NCBI GenBank assembly: GCA_033239125.1
Contig: BSWB01000005.1
Span: forward strand, 104,028,494-104,092,493
Source of the DNA: Fagopyrum homotropicum
Taxonomy: Eukaryota > Streptophyta > Magnoliopsida > Caryophyllales > Polygonaceae
Direction of reading: 5' to 3'
DNA: 64,000 bases
Below the pieces are notes generated by a model. That model saw only the letters and a program-made list of their open reading frames with translations. It was not told where the DNA came from and did not search any database. Shown piece by piece: positions 12,596 to 24,064 of this stretch (its first letter is position 1; each line of letters starts with the position of its first letter). The position numbers were made by a program, and so were the translations under genes.

Positions 12596-13193
12596 GCTAC
12601 TGTTGCCAATTTTCGAGAAATTTTTGAGGTATAATTTGCACAATCCAAGTGCACCCTGTGCAAGAGTATTATAATAGAAGAGTTTCAGTATATACCTTGA
12701 TTCCGTTGAAGAAGTCTTAGCCATACTTGAAACCGAACCCGGCTAACTCTCTTTCTTACCTTCGCAACTCAAGGTACGTTCTTATCTCTTCTTAATCTCT
12801 TGTGTGCGTTTCTTTAGCCTCTTTATATTCTAAACACCGAGTCATTTCTTTGAGTGTGTTAGTTAGTATCTATACTTCTTAATTTACTAGTTGTCTATCC
12901 GTAATATTTTCTTTCTACCTTGTCGTGTGTGGAGTAAACTTCTAACAAGGATTCCTTAACCATCATACCTCACAAGAACCTTTAACCGAACCAAGTTGAC
13001 TACTTGATGCAGTCAAGAAGTTCTAGTGAGACCAAGACACTGATTTATAAAGAAGCATTAATCCACACAAGGCAATTCCGTCAAACCAGCTTGCGATAAC
13101 ACAACATGAGCGAGAGAGCGAGAGAAAACAAGTAAAACCTTATACGATTTCTCTAACCTTACGAGTTTGTTGTTACTGTGCGTGTTGGTATAG
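12596..13193 (+). other. Untranslated leader of element A
   Basis: About 600 nt with no sustained frame, between the motif cluster and the gag ATG at 13194. This is the expected place for packaging and dimerisation signals. No further structure was identified by eye. Confidence 0.5.
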
Positions 13194-14533
13194 ATGTCAA
13201 GAAGAGATAGTCCACACGGATCTCAGAAGGACAACACTCCGGACAAAGCGGACATGTTCAAGCAAATAATGACAAAGATGTCTAACATGGATAGACGGCT
13301 TGAGCAAGTGGAAGCAAGGCCTAGTACGGACCACCGATCTGAATCTCGCATAAGATTCAATCCAAAGGTTGTTTATGAAGTTGGCGGAAGCTCCATTCAT
13401 CCACCTCCCCCCTAGCATCAGCAATAAATCATCAACCGATGCCCGGTAATACTCACCCTAATCAATTATTTAATGCTAATTGCAATCCACTTTTTGGTGA
13501 CGAATTCCAAGACATAAGTGATGAAGAGGATGAGTGCATGTAGAGAGAATACCCACGACGTCATCACCGAAGGGGACGCTATAATGAACACCCTAGGCCC
13601 CAATAAGATAACGACGGACTTTAGAAGGTCAAGGTCAAAATTTCGAGTTTTGAAGGACGATGCGATCCGGATGCATACATGGAGTGGGAAACCAAGATTG
13701 AACAACTTTGGTTTTGCCATAACTTTAGTGAGCAATGGAAGATCCAACTTGCTGCGTTGGAATTCTAAGGCTACGCTCTCATTTGGTGGGATCATCTCAT
13801 CAAAGAACGGAGAAGAGCGGGGGAACCGGACATCAACACTTGGGAACACATGAAGGCCTTGATGAAGGCTAGGTTTGTGCCACCGCACTATGGTCGGGAC
13901 TTGAGACAACGCTTAGAGAACCTCAAACAAGGTTCAATGTCTGTTGAAGAAGTCTACACCGTCATGCAAACAATAATGGTGAAAGCCAACATACAAGAGG
14001 ATGAGGAGTCTATTATGTCTCGATTTTTACGAATTTTGCATCCCTCTTTAGCTAATGAAATTGATCTTTATCCCTATGCTTCTATGACTAACTTACTGCA
14101 GTTGGCTATCAGGGTGGAGAAAAAGATCAAAGGACGGAATCAAGTAACTACTTCTTGGACTCCAAAGAAGAAAAATTGACCCACTAGGAGAAAAATCGAA
14201 CGATTTTTTGACCAATTTTCTTCCCATAACGACGACGAAAAGCATTCTTTGCCCGATTCAGCAGCTTCCAAACCTTCCACTCAATCTCGTCCTTTGAATG
14301 AGCCTTCAAAGGACCATAAAGGGAGTACTACTAACTCTACCTTAAGATCTAAATATATTGTTTCCTTTAAATGTCAAGGTAGAGGTCATTACATGCGTGA
14401 TTGTCCTAATAAACGAGTTTTATTTCTTAATCACCAAGGACAATATGAAAGCGAGGAAGAAAATGAGCATGATCATACCCACATCAATGCATTGCATGAG
14501 CATGAGCATAATAATCAAAGTGATAGTGATTGA
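13194..14533 (+). pseudogene. Element A gag
   Basis: The frame opens at 13194 (MSRRDSPHGSQ) with an early coiled-coil-like stretch (MSNMDRRLEQVEA). The gag core follows through several frame changes and resumes cleanly at 13850 (MKALMKARFVPPHYGRDLRQ, QGSMSVEEVY, LANEIDLYPYASMTNLLQLA). A zinc knuckle is at about 14370-14415 (FKCQGRGHYMRDCPN), but its expected first Cys is Ser. At 14179 a stop coincides with motif cluster 4, inside what should be one frame. Stops and shifts show loss of function. Gag would form the virus-like particle; here only remnants remain. Confidence 0.85.
14170..14222. repeat. Element A motif cluster 4 (inside gag)
   Basis: AAAAATTGACCC, GAAAAATCGAACGATTTTTT and GACCAATTTTC lie between the gag core and the zinc knuckle, that is, in a linker of the polyprotein. 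Confidence 0.88.
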
Positions 14534-14554
14534 GAATATGAGCATGGTAATTCT

Positions 14555-14983
14555 TTGATTGCTAGACGTACTTTGCATCTTAAAATTGATTTATGTGAGG
14601 ATAATCAACGTGAAAACCTTTTTCATACTCGATGTCTTGTTCAAGGAAAGGTTTGTAACATGATTATTGATGGAGGCAGCTGTTGGAACATCGCTAGTGA
14701 GGAATTGATCATTAAGTTGCAAATCATTACCTTTTACCATCCTCGACCTTATAAATTGCATTGGATGAATGATTGTGGGGAATTAAAGGTTAATAAACAG
14801 GCTCGCATTGCGTTTACTTTGGGCAAATATGAGGATATTGTTGTCTGTGATGTTGTACCTATGCAAGCATGTCATATTTTGTTAGGCCGACCTTGGCAAT
14901 TTGATAGAAAGGTTATGCATGAAGGATTTTCTAATAAGCATTCGTTTGAGTTTAAGGGAGAGCCATTACTCTCAAACCCATGA
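14555..14983 (+). pseudogene. Element A aspartic protease
   Basis: One open frame of 142 residues holds NMIIDGGSCWNIASEEL, with the active Asp in a D-G-G context, followed by KLHWMNDCGELKVNKQ and CHILLGRPWQFDRK. The last segment matches the conserved second half of Ty3 proteases of this lineage. It should be part of a gag-pol polyprotein. It is intact over the domain, but the surrounding frame is broken on both sides. Confidence 0.85.
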
Positions 14984-15054
14984 CTCCTTTGCAGATTGCT
15001 GAGCATTACGATAATAAGAAGGAGAAACGCAAGTAGAAGGACAAAGAATCAACT

Positions 15055-15175
15055 CTCAAAGAAGAAGAATCGGGCAGTTCTTCAAAAAATCGACCGATTT
15101 TTGAAGAAAATCGGGATGTTCATGGGAAAATCGACCGATCTTCCTCTAGCTCATCCGATTTTTCCTCTCTGGGAA
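15055..15175. repeat. Element A motif cluster 5 (protease-RT linker)
   Basis: AAAAAATCGACCGATTTTTG, GAAAATCGGGATG, GGAAAATCGACCGATC and CATCCGATTTTT fall between protease and reverse transcriptase. Confidence 0.9.
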
Positions 15176-15309
15176 AACAATGAGCCCTTCTTTCATCTAA
15201 AAGGGAGTTTCTCGATGATTATATCCCTTTAGACTTCTCTTTACTGAGTTTATATAAGAGCCTACTGACTTTAAGTGATGATGTGAAGGCCGCTTTGGCT
15301 TCAAATATT

Positions 15310-16080
15310 TTACAGGCTTTAGATGAATACAAAGACAAATTTCTAGATGAGATTCCTACCGGACTTCCACCATTTCGAGGCATTGAGCATCGGATTGAGT
15401 TCAATTTCAGGTTCATCACTTCCTAACCGTCCTGCTTATAGAATGAGTCTGCAGGAAAGCCAAGAAATACAAGATCAAGTACAAGACCTTTCGAACAAAG
15501 TCTATGCACGTGAGAGCTTAAGTCCTTGTGCGGTTCCGGATCTGTTGGTGCCCAAGAAGGACAACACTTGGAGGATGTGTGTGGATTGTCGAGCAATCAA
15601 CAACATCACTATCAAGTATAGACATCCCATTCGTCGATTGGATGATATATTGGATGAGTTTAGCGGGTCCTCTTTTTTCTCGAAGATCGATCTTAAGAGT
15701 GGATATCATCGAATCCAAATGAGGGAGGAAGACGAATGGAATACAACATTCAAGACCAAGTTTGGACTTTATAAGTGGTTGGTTGTGCCTTTTGGTTCGA
15801 CTAACGCTCCTAGTACTTTTATGAGGTTAATGAATCATGCCTTACGCCATTTTATTGGAAAGTTTATGGTTGTTTAATTTGATGACATCCTTATTTATAA
15901 GAAATTCATGGAAGGAGCGTGAAGAACACTTAAGGGAAGTACTTGCAACTCTTAGATGTAAATCTCTATATGCCAATATTAAGCAATGCGAATTTAGTAC
16001 TAATTGAGTGGTTTTTCTTGGATTTGTAGTCAGCACAAGATGCCTTGAGGTGGATAAAGAGAAGATAAAAGCCAATTAAG
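15310..16080 (+). pseudogene. Element A reverse transcriptase
   Basis: The RT N-terminus is read at 15340-15400 (GLPPFRGIEHRIEF); after a frameshift it continues at 15347-15877 with NRPAYRMS, LLVPKKDNTWRMCVDCRAINN, SKIDLKSGYHRIQM and FGSTNAPSTFMRLMNHALRHFIGK. The active-site FDD follows immediately after a TAA stop (15875-15877) that replaces the residue before it. Further stops follow at about 15920 and 16005. The type is Ty3/gypsy chromovirus, of the Reina/Galadriel sort by overall resemblance, not resolved. Confidence 0.88.
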
Positions 16081-16081
16081 A

Positions 16082-16822
16082 ATGGCTTACACCTACCACC
16101 ATCAGAGATGTGTGTCTTTTCATGGATTGCCAACTTTCTATAGGCGCTTTGTGAAGGATTTCAGCACCATTGCAACCCCTCTCACGCAGCTCACGAAGAA
16201 GCAAGTACCGTTCGAGTGGGGAGAAGCGCAAGAGAAAGCATTAGCGGAACTAAAGAGACGATTATCAAATGCACTTCTTCTTGCACTTCCGGATTTCACC
16301 AAACCGTTTGAAGTAGAGTGTGACACTTCAGGTAATGGTATAGGCGGAGTACTCATGCAAGAAGGTAAACCTTTAGCCTACTTTAGTGAGAAATTAAAAG
16401 TTCTATGTTTGAATTACTCTACTTATGATAAGGAACTATATGCTTTATTTCGAGTTTTCAAAATATGGCAGCACTATCTTTGGCCTAATGAATTCATCCT
16501 TAGAACCGATCACGAGTCTTTGAAGCATTTTAGAAGCCAATATAAGTTGGACAGGAGACATGGAAGATGTATGGAGTTCATTGAGACATTTCCTTATATT
16601 ATCAAGTATAAGAAAGGGAAGAATAATGTCGTAGCGGATGCCCTTTCTAGGAGGTATAGTTTGATCACAACAATGGATTTTAAGGTCATAGAATTCCATT
16701 ATATCAAAGATCTATACGAGGATGATGAAGACTTGGTGACATCTACAATGGATGCAAAAATCGACCCAGTGTTAGGAAAATCGGCCGATTTTTTGACCGA
16801 TTTTGCCCTAGTCGAGAGATAA
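16082..16822 (+). pseudogene. Element A RT thumb and RNase H
   Basis: Open over 246 residues: FHGLPTFYRRFVKDFSTI (thumb), FEWGEAQEKALAELKRRL, then RNase H with FEVECDTSGNGIGGVLMQ, KPLAYFSEKL, YSTYDKELYALFRV, ILRTDHESLKHF and NNVVADALSRR. It ends shortly after a linker containing motif cluster 6. The first catalytic Asp of RNase H is present (CDTS), and the domain looks intact even though its neighbours are broken. Confidence 0.88.
16753..16806. repeat. Element A motif cluster 6 (RNase H-integrase linker)
   Basis: CAAAAATCGACCC, GGAAAATCGGCCGATTTTTT and GACCGATTTT. Here the motif is translated as part of the polyprotein linker. The second copy has the CGGCCG core also used by element C. Confidence 0.9.
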
Positions 16823-16849
16823 GTATTATCTTTTTGAAGGTTTTCTGTT

Positions 16850-17801
16850 CCATGAGGATAAAGTTTGTATTCCTAGATGTTCTCTGAGATTATTATTATT
16901 AGTTGAGGAGGCTCATGTGGAAGGATTAATGGGACACTTTGGAAGAGATAAGACTTATTTTATGCTTCATTCTCACTTCTTTTGGCCCTACATGCTCAAA
17001 GATATTGAACATTTGACTAAGAGGTGTCTTGTTTGTCTAAAAGCAAAGTCAAGACTGGAACCTCATAGTTTGTATACTCCTCTACCTATTCCTACTTCAC
17101 CTTGGCTTGATATTAGCATGGATTTTGTTGTAGGTTTGTCAAGGACTGAGAAGAAAGAGAGATTCTATCTTTGTGGTTGTTGATCACTTTTCTAAAATGG
17201 CTCACTTTATTGCTTGCCATAAAACTGATGATGCATATAATGTAGCTAACTTGTTTTCAAGGAAGTTGTTAGATTGCATGGAGTGCCAAGGACTATTGTG
17301 AGCGATAGAGATGTTAAGTTCCTAAGTTTCTTTTGGAAGACACTTTGGAGAAAGCTAGGTACAAAGTTGTTGTTTTCAACTTCTAGTCATCCTCAAACGG
17401 ATGGTCAAGCGGAGGTAACTAATCGAACTTTAACTACTGTATTACGAACTGTTTTACAGGATAATTTGAATGCATGATAAGATGTGTTACCACGTGTTTA
17501 ATTTGCTTATAGTTGAACATTGCATTCGCCTTCTAACCTAACGCCGTTTGAGTGTGTTTGTGGAGTGAATCCTTTGAATCCCTTTGATCTTATACCGTTG
17601 CCCTTAGAGGAGTGAGTAGATTTTGTTGCAGGACAACAGGTAGAGTTCATAAGGGAATTACATGAGAAGACGTGCTTATGGCTGGAACAAAAGGGAATAT
17701 CTGTTGCTTCCAAAGCAGATCGGAATCGCAAGGAGATGTTGTTCAAACCCGGAGATCTAGTGTGGTTGCATCTAAGGAATGAGCGATTTCCGAACAAACG
17801 G
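16850..17801 (+). pseudogene. Element A integrase, interrupted by element B
   Basis: The zinc-binding region (HVEGLMGHFGRDKTYFML, CLVCLKAKS) begins near 16910. The core has LDISMDFVVGL (first Asp), VPRTIVSDRDVKFLSFFW (second Asp) and SHPQTDGQAEVTNRTL (Glu). Frameshifts occur near 17165 and 17260, with stops near 17477. The C-terminal GPY-type region begins (FKPGDLVWLHLRNERFPNKR) and is cut at 17801 by element B. The same reading frame resumes after B at 26132. Confidence 0.88.
17797..17801 (+). repeat. Target-site duplication of element B, left
   Basis: AACGG, repeated at 26127-26131. The neighbouring bases of A join in frame when the intervening element and one copy are ignored. Confidence 0.88.
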
Positions 17802-18887
17802 TGTTTGGCCATGAAATTTCATAAAATATACTTTATGAAAATTAAAAAAAAAAATTATTTACTTTATGGAATAAATTTAATTAAGTCATTTCAATTATCC
17901 TCCAAATGTAAAGGTGGGTTATATTATTCAAATTAAAACCATCGATATAAACAAATGATGGATTTTTTTTTTATTTTCAAGTGTACAAAATAAATATGAG
18001 TCACATATTAATTATGAAGGTGTGAAATAAAAAGAATTGAGCAAATTAAAAAAAAAAAAAAGCATAAAAGGGAAAGTAAATTGCAGTTGTAACCTCCGTT
18101 GAAATTTTAGCAGTTAAACTGATTTTGACAGTTAAAAAAAAACTGTAAAGAAAATTAGTATAAATATATTTAGAAGAAGATATTGGGGGAGAATTTGTTG
18201 GAAGAATAACAAAAAAAGAAGAAGGAAAGCACATACGCAAAAGTAAACAGAGGGAAGAAAGGAGGAAAATAAAACAAGAAGGAGGATTTCAATATACAGA
18301 GTAGGTTGATCTTCTTTTACATCTTTTGATTTCTTTTTCTTCTTCATTTTTTTTATTTCCCGATCGAACACACCGCAAATCACCATTTGTCATTTGGTGT
18401 TTGTATCGAATTAAACCGAAGAATTTTTAGACTTAAAGTTGATCTTAAACATATTTCTAATACACAGATTTGGGTAAATTTGATTAAGGGAACTCTCTTT
18501 GAACAGGAAATTTAAAATGTCTCTTATATTGTTTTCTTCCCCATGTGCTTTGTTAATCCACACATCCTCCTGGCATTATATATGTTGGGTCGGTTTTCTT
18601 CATATAAAAAAGTTGAAAGCATGTTTTCATCCAATTGTCTTTCAAAATTGTTGCTATTCATCTAATGTGCAATGCCTTATCAAATGTATATATGCACGGT
18701 GACCAATTTCAAATGGGCACAAGAAGACATTACATACAGAAGGTCCTAATGTGAGCAGAATAAAGAAATGACGCTGGAAAATTACAAAGTCCGTATCAAT
18801 CATGGTACAGGGGGTCGAAGGAAAATACGGCGAGATTCTCAATCAACAATATTCAAACCGAAGTCATTCAAAATCGATCGTTGCATC

Positions 18888-19050
18888 AAAATCCGTAGTC
18901 GGATGGAATCGATGGATTCCACCACTACAAATCCGTAGTCGGACGGAATCGATGGATTCCGTCACTACAAACCCGTAGTCGGAAGGAATCGATGGATTCC
19001 GCCGCTACAAACCCGTAGTCGGAAGGAAACGATGGATTCCGCCGCTACAA
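18888..19050. repeat. 40-bp tandem repeat, four copies
   Basis: Copies start about 18888, 18928, 18968 and 19008 with an exact period of 40. Each contains CCGTAGTCGG and the imperfect palindrome GGAATCGATGGATTCC. The last two copies are the most similar. Confidence 0.95.
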
Positions 19051-19727
19051 CTTGCTCACTTCATTTCGACACGATTACAACAGTTCGAGAGTGAGGAGGA
19101 AAAGCCTTTATCCTGCAGCCCAATACCGGGATCATATTTCCCCCATCATAGCGGTCATCTAAGCGCTAATCTTCTTCTGTAGAAGACATAGAACTTTCTC
19201 ATGTAGAAGATATAGAAGAAATGACGCCATGTTGATAGATTAATGAAAGAAGAAGAAGTACCTCCTGCAGACGAATGAAAGAGGAGGATGAGTGAACAAG
19301 TAAAATACAAAAAAAAGAAAGATTTATAAATGAAGGAAGGGAGGCCAATTAGACGTTACATCTCCTAGCATTAAGGAGATAATTAGCTATTTCCTATTAA
19401 ATAGGAATTAATTAGAGGATTTCTAATTAGTATCATATTTGGGTATGTAAAACGACTGGAATTGAAAATAAATAATTAAAGCGAAAGAAAAAAAATTAAT
19501 GTCAAGATTTGTTTATGAAGATTCTAAAAAAAAGACATTGGTAAATCATAAAAGATTTATTTACAAAGAGAAAAAAGGGCATAATTCAATTCAGGGAAGG
19601 AATGACTCCTTTTTAATTAGGAGTAAATTAACTTTGATCATCAATTTGTTTTAATTAAAAAACAAAAAGAAGAGAGCAACTTGAGAAAGGTTATTCATAA
19701 ATTAAAAAAAATAATAAAACCATAGCA

Positions 19728-19751
19728 ATTTTGCATGCATGCATGCAAATT
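19728..19751. promoter_or_regulatory. RY-type palindrome in LTR
   Basis: GCATGCATGCATGC flanked by inverted AATTT/AAATT arms. CATGCA is the RY element bound by plant B3 factors of the ABI3/FUS3/LEC2 group; whether it acts in this LTR is unknown. Confidence 0.4.
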
Positions 19752-19825
19752 GTTACTATTTATTACATATACCTAACTTATATTTTAGTTTAAGAACAAG
19801 TAAATATCTTGTTTAAATAAAAGGT

Positions 19826-20420
19826 AGAACTACGTTATGACTTGATGCTCGTTCTGAGCTACGTAGGAAATCCGATATTAAGTTAAATTGGATTCAGTCG
19901 TCCCGTCCGAGTCAAGTAAATTTTGATATAAATCTCGGATATAAATCAAATGTATCTTTATAAAATAAATTTCCAGAACTACGTAAAGACTTGATACTCG
20001 ATTATGAGTTATGTAGGAAACTTGGTCTAAACTAAGTGCAGTCGCCCAAAATAAATAAAATACAATAAAGTCCATGTGACATATGTATTTAAAATACTAA
20101 AAACAAATCACTGACTTTCGTATAAAATTAAAGTCTAAACTAAAAATCCAAAATTTATAACATACTAAATTAAAGTACAAGAAATATAAATAAACTTTCT
20201 AATCATGCATATGATATTAGGAGAATTAAGCAACCCTTCATAGAAGGTGGGTTTAATTTCATCCCTTTGATGCATGAACGAAAATATGAACCATGCAAAT
20301 GATAGTTGGGTTATATTTAGGCAACCCTTCATAGAAGGTGGGTCTAGATTACATCCTCTAATGCATGAAACCAATTGAACTACGTAAGGCTTGATTCTCT
20401 TTAAAGAGATACGTAGGCAA
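19826..20420. repeat. ACTACGTA hairpin-like units, left LTR
   Basis: Three units of the form GAACTACGTA...TTGAT...TACGTAGGAAA occur at about 19828-19880, 19977-20020 and 20377-20420, interleaved with two CAACCCTTCATAGAAGGTGG units (20231, 20320). Similar units are typical of Tat/Ogre LTRs. Confidence 0.8.
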
Positions 20421-20588
20421 CCCTTAAAAATATGGGTGCAGCCCAATTAATAAAAACCCTAAATATTTTGGTATTTATATTATTTCGAATCAAGAGGATA
20501 AAAAAATAGGGTCGAACTAAAATATATTTAAAAATGAAATAAAATAATGTTTTGGGAAATCTATACACATTTTTTCTCAACATATTTT

Positions 20589-20608
20589 TGGCACGCCCAG
20601 TGGGACCC
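20589..20608 (+). promoter_or_regulatory. Primer-binding site of element B, sense copy
   Basis: TGGCACGCCCAGTGGGACC begins seven bases after the LTR end. Similar sites occur in Tat-lineage elements. An exact inverted copy is present at 24039-24058. Confidence 0.85.
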
Positions 20609-20672
20609 TATTTTCCTTTTCATCTCTTAATAATATAGACGCTAACTTTAAGTTTACTTTGGTGTAAGGGAA

Positions 20673-20954
20673 ATGGCGCCAAAAGCAACAATCAAGTTCA
20701 ACGAGCTTCCCGCAACCTTCGTTGTCAAGGGAGGCCAAATGATGAGGAAAAGGTCATTTGAAATGCTTTTCCAAGTTACCCGGGATTCAATCACGGCAGA
20801 AATCCCACTAAGAAACTCTTTCAGAGCCTTGCAAGATTCGGAGGACAAGATCACCCATGGTTGGATACCAAATCCGCCTACAATGGTGACACACAAAAGG
20901 GGCACAAAGCCTCATAGCTTCAAATCAGTTCATCTGACTAGCAAGAAGCCAAAC
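20673..20954 (+). pseudogene. Element B gag start, sense fragment
   Basis: The first 94 codons of gag (MAPKATIKFNELPATFVVKG to TSKKPN) run in the sense direction and then join abruptly to antisense sequence at 20955. The same 94 codons are present intact in the inverted copy (23974 to 23693) with only a few differences. The frame runs on for about 60 meaningless residues after the junction. Confidence 0.92.
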
Positions 20955-23900
20955 AGTTGCCCCTTTTGTGTGTCTTCTATAATGGTCGACTTTTTCTCCT
21001 TTCCTTTTGTCAATGGAGGAGAAAGTCGGCGTCCGGATCGAAGAGTAACCGCATCCACTTCCGATTGCTCCTCTTCACAACTATCTGCCCAAGAAACCAT
21101 ACAACATTGGGCAGTTTCTTCACCCCAAAAATCTTCTTGATTTGGAGATTCATCTTTAATAATTTCCTCTGGGATGAAATCTTTCAAGGTAATGGGTATC
21201 CGTTGAGGTTGAGCGTAATCATCTTCACGACTTTCCCATTGATTCTTTTCTTTCTTAACTTTTTTGCTCTTATAATTTTTCTTTTTGTTTTTCTTCTTGA
21301 TCCTTATGTTGCTTGTACTAGACTCTGGATGACTTACACATCTAGTGAATATTTGTTGAGGTTTTCTTCGACCGGCACAAGTTTGCCACTCAAAATCACT
21401 ATCATAATTGTCGTCATCATTTGAGTATAGATCTTCAATGTCAGAGCAAGTCATTATCTCATATAATGTCGGAATCCCTGAACCATCTCTAGGCATATCA
21501 GGGTATGCCCATACAATGCGGACGTCATCTTCGTCTTCGACTGAAAACCGCACTGGTATTGCCATTAGAGGTAGAGAAACTGTCGGAATTTGTAAGGGGA
21601 TCTCCGGATCTTCTACAACTGTTGAGACTGGGCTGGTGGTTTCTATGGCTTCTAATGTAGAAATTGTGTTTGATGATGCTTTTGGAGCATGTGATGGTCC
21701 ACCTTCAATCTCAATTTCACCTTTGTTTACCATCCTTTCGATAATGTCTTTAAAGACATAACAATCTTTAATTGTGTGACTAATCAATTGATGGAACGGG
21801 CAATAGTTTGGGTCGCCCGTTTTGCCAACCTCTCTAGGCCTTTTTGGCTCTGGGAGAGTTATGAGTTTAGCGGTCATCAACTCGTCAAAGATCCCTTGAA
21901 CATCATCATCATCAAAGGGATACTTCTTTTGTTTTCTTTCTTCAAGAGTGAGAGTCTTATTAGAATCTCTTGATTTGTTTTTCTCTTGAGATTTAGGGTT
22001 ACTTGCCCCAAAAGACTTGTTGCCTGATTTAATGAAAGTTGCCATGGAGTCACCTTCCTTTTGTGATCTTTTAATCTCATCTCTTCTGTTATCACTAGTG
22101 TGAGGTCTATTAACGTTTCTTGCACAACGTGCGAGTTGTCTTTCAACATTACATGCCTTTGAGACCAGAGCACCAAATGACGTTGGCTCAGCACTTCCGA
22201 CATGCACCGCTAATTCTGAAAGTAGATTATTTGTACACATTTGCACACATGCGTGCTCACTTAGTTTTTCTGGGCATTGCAACCTGAGACTTCTCCATCT
22301 CGCAATAAAATCATTCGCGAGTTCATTAGGTCTTTGAAAGGTGTTTGCAAGATCCATGATTGAAACTTTGGCTTTAGAGCTCACAAATTGAGCTAGAAAT
22401 GCCGTTTGAAGATCGTCCCATGTTTGGATGGACTCTGGTTGAAGTTGTGTATACCAGGTAAATGACGATCCCCTTAGTGATTGTACAAACTGTCTAATGA
22501 GTAGTGCATCTTCAAGTGCTGTTTCACCACATGCTGAATAGAAATGGGCTAAATGTTCATGTGGTGACCCATGAATCCTGTCAAATTTATCAAAATTTGG
22601 TTTTTGATATCCAGGAGGAAACGGAATTGAATCATAGTGTGCCGGGTATGGCTTTCTATATCCGACAACAGAAGGGTTTTGGGATTTTTGGAACTCCTTA
22701 ATCCCTTGGGCAATCATCTCCCGGACTTCTTGAGGAGAGATGGATTGGTTATTGTGTGAGCCATCATGGCTTGTACCTATATGCTCGCGCAGGTTTCCAT
22801 GAGTTTGAGTTTCTGCTCGAGCTACGAGTGATGCTATTTGGGCATCCTTCTCGGCCAATTGTTCTTGTAAATTTCGAAGTTGTTCTTCCATGCTTGTAGT
22901 TTCTGTAGTCAACACTGGCATGCTATTTACTTCATCTTGAAGACCAATGTATTTCTTTCTTATACGGGTCATAGGTGGGAACTCTTCTTCTTGAAAAAGA
23001 GTAGTCTTATCTCCATACAAAGGAGAGAAAATGCTTTCTTCCGATAAGCTCCTCGATCCTATTGTAGGACGAGGTGACGGAGATGATGTCCTTGAAACTG
23101 TATCAGCAAAGGACATTTGCAAGGATTTTGACCTTGTAACGGGACCTGTGTAGGTCTGAGGTCGATCATCTTGTGAAATTGCTTTATTTGTTTTTGACGA
23201 GACTCTCGTTTTTACAAGAGTCCGTGGGACTTGAACAATGTGCTTGTCGTCTTGATATCTTTTTGACTTTGCAAACTTGATTATCTTGGCTTTAGATGCC
23301 TTTGGTAGACCCTCCTCATAAGAAGTCATATTCACTTCAGCGGACCCTCCAATGAAGATGGGGATGGATCCAATGTATATTTGAGTTGGTAAAACATCTT
23401 GAAAAGTCCTAGTTGGACCACTTTGTTTTGTTAGATCATGCTTCGCTTCGCCTAAAGTTTTCTTTATTAACTCTAAGGCTGTAGATTGTGCTAGCCGACG
23501 AAGCGCCTTTGGCCTCTTGGATCCATTCTTACTAGTCCTTCTTTTAGGCTTAGTGATTTCTGTGGAGGAAGAGTGTCTCTCCTTAACCCCTTCACCGATC
23601 ATGATAACTTGGATAATGGTTTTGTTGGGGTGTCCAATTGTTGGTTTGTTGCCGCTGGTACTTGGTCCCATATTGTAACTAACTTGGGACGTGTTTGGCT
23701 TTTTGCTAGTCGGATGAACTGACTTGAAGCTATGAAGCTTTGTGCCCCTTTTGTGTGTCACCGTTGTAGGCGGATTTGGTATCCAACCATGGGTGATCTT
23801 GTCCTCCGAAGCTTGCAAGGCTCCGAAAGAGTTCCTTAGTGGGATTTCTGCCATGATTGAATCCCGGGTAACTTGGAAAAGCATTTCAAATGACCTTTTC

Positions 23901-23974
23901 CTCATCATTTGGCCTCCCTTGACAACGAAGGTTGCGGGAAGCTCGTTGAACTTGATTGTTGCTTTTGGCGCCAT
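20955..23974 (-). CDS. Element B Tat-like gag, inverted copy
   Basis: An open frame of about 1,005 residues plus a few from read-through into the sense fragment. The start MAPKATIKFNELPATF is duplicated at 20673. Features in order: a basic region with KPKRRTSKNGSKRPKALRR (about 160), a coiled coil (LRNLQEQLAEKDAQIASLVA, about 370), and the gag core (PFPPGYQKPNFDKFDR, HLAHFYSACGE, FVQSLRGSSFTWYTQL, FLAQFVSSK, DFIARWRSLRLQC; about 445-590). Next come a Cys/His cluster (NYCPFHQLISHTIKDCYVFK, about 715) and an acidic and Lys-rich tail. The core drives particle assembly in such elements. No stop codon interrupts it, unusual among the older elements here. No pol follows; the coding sequence ends at the inversion junction. 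Confidence 0.88.
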
Positions 23975-24038
23975 TTCCCTTACACCAAAGTAAACTTAAA
24001 GTTAGCATCAATATTACTAAGAGATGAAAAGGAAAATA

Positions 24039-24058
24039 GGGTCCCACTGGGCGTGCCA
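24039..24058 (-). promoter_or_regulatory. Primer-binding site of element B, inverted copy
   Basis: On the minus strand TGGCACGCCCAGTGGGACC precedes the inverted gag by the same distance (84 nt) as the sense copy. Only about 14 nt of LTR-end-like sequence (TTTTTTGTCAACA) lie on its upstream side. Confidence 0.88.
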
Positions 24059-24064
24059 AAAATA

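Larger units (their letters stand above)
17802..20582 (+). mobile_element. Left LTR of element B
   Basis: About 2.78 kb, starting TGTTTGGCC and ending CTCAACA, seven bases before the primer-binding site. It contains the 40-bp tandem repeat at 18888-19050, an RY-type palindrome near 19730, and several ACTACGTAG-containing units from 19826 to 20420. Its 3' 750 bp match the end of the right LTR; the 5' part does not match well. Confidence 0.8.

Noticed and set aside
13466..13909. Minus-strand frame of 147 codons
   Set aside because: Antisense shadow of decayed element A gag.
18888..19050. CRISPR-like repeat array
   Set aside because: Period of 40 with no unique spacers; this is a plain tandem repeat in a plant LTR.
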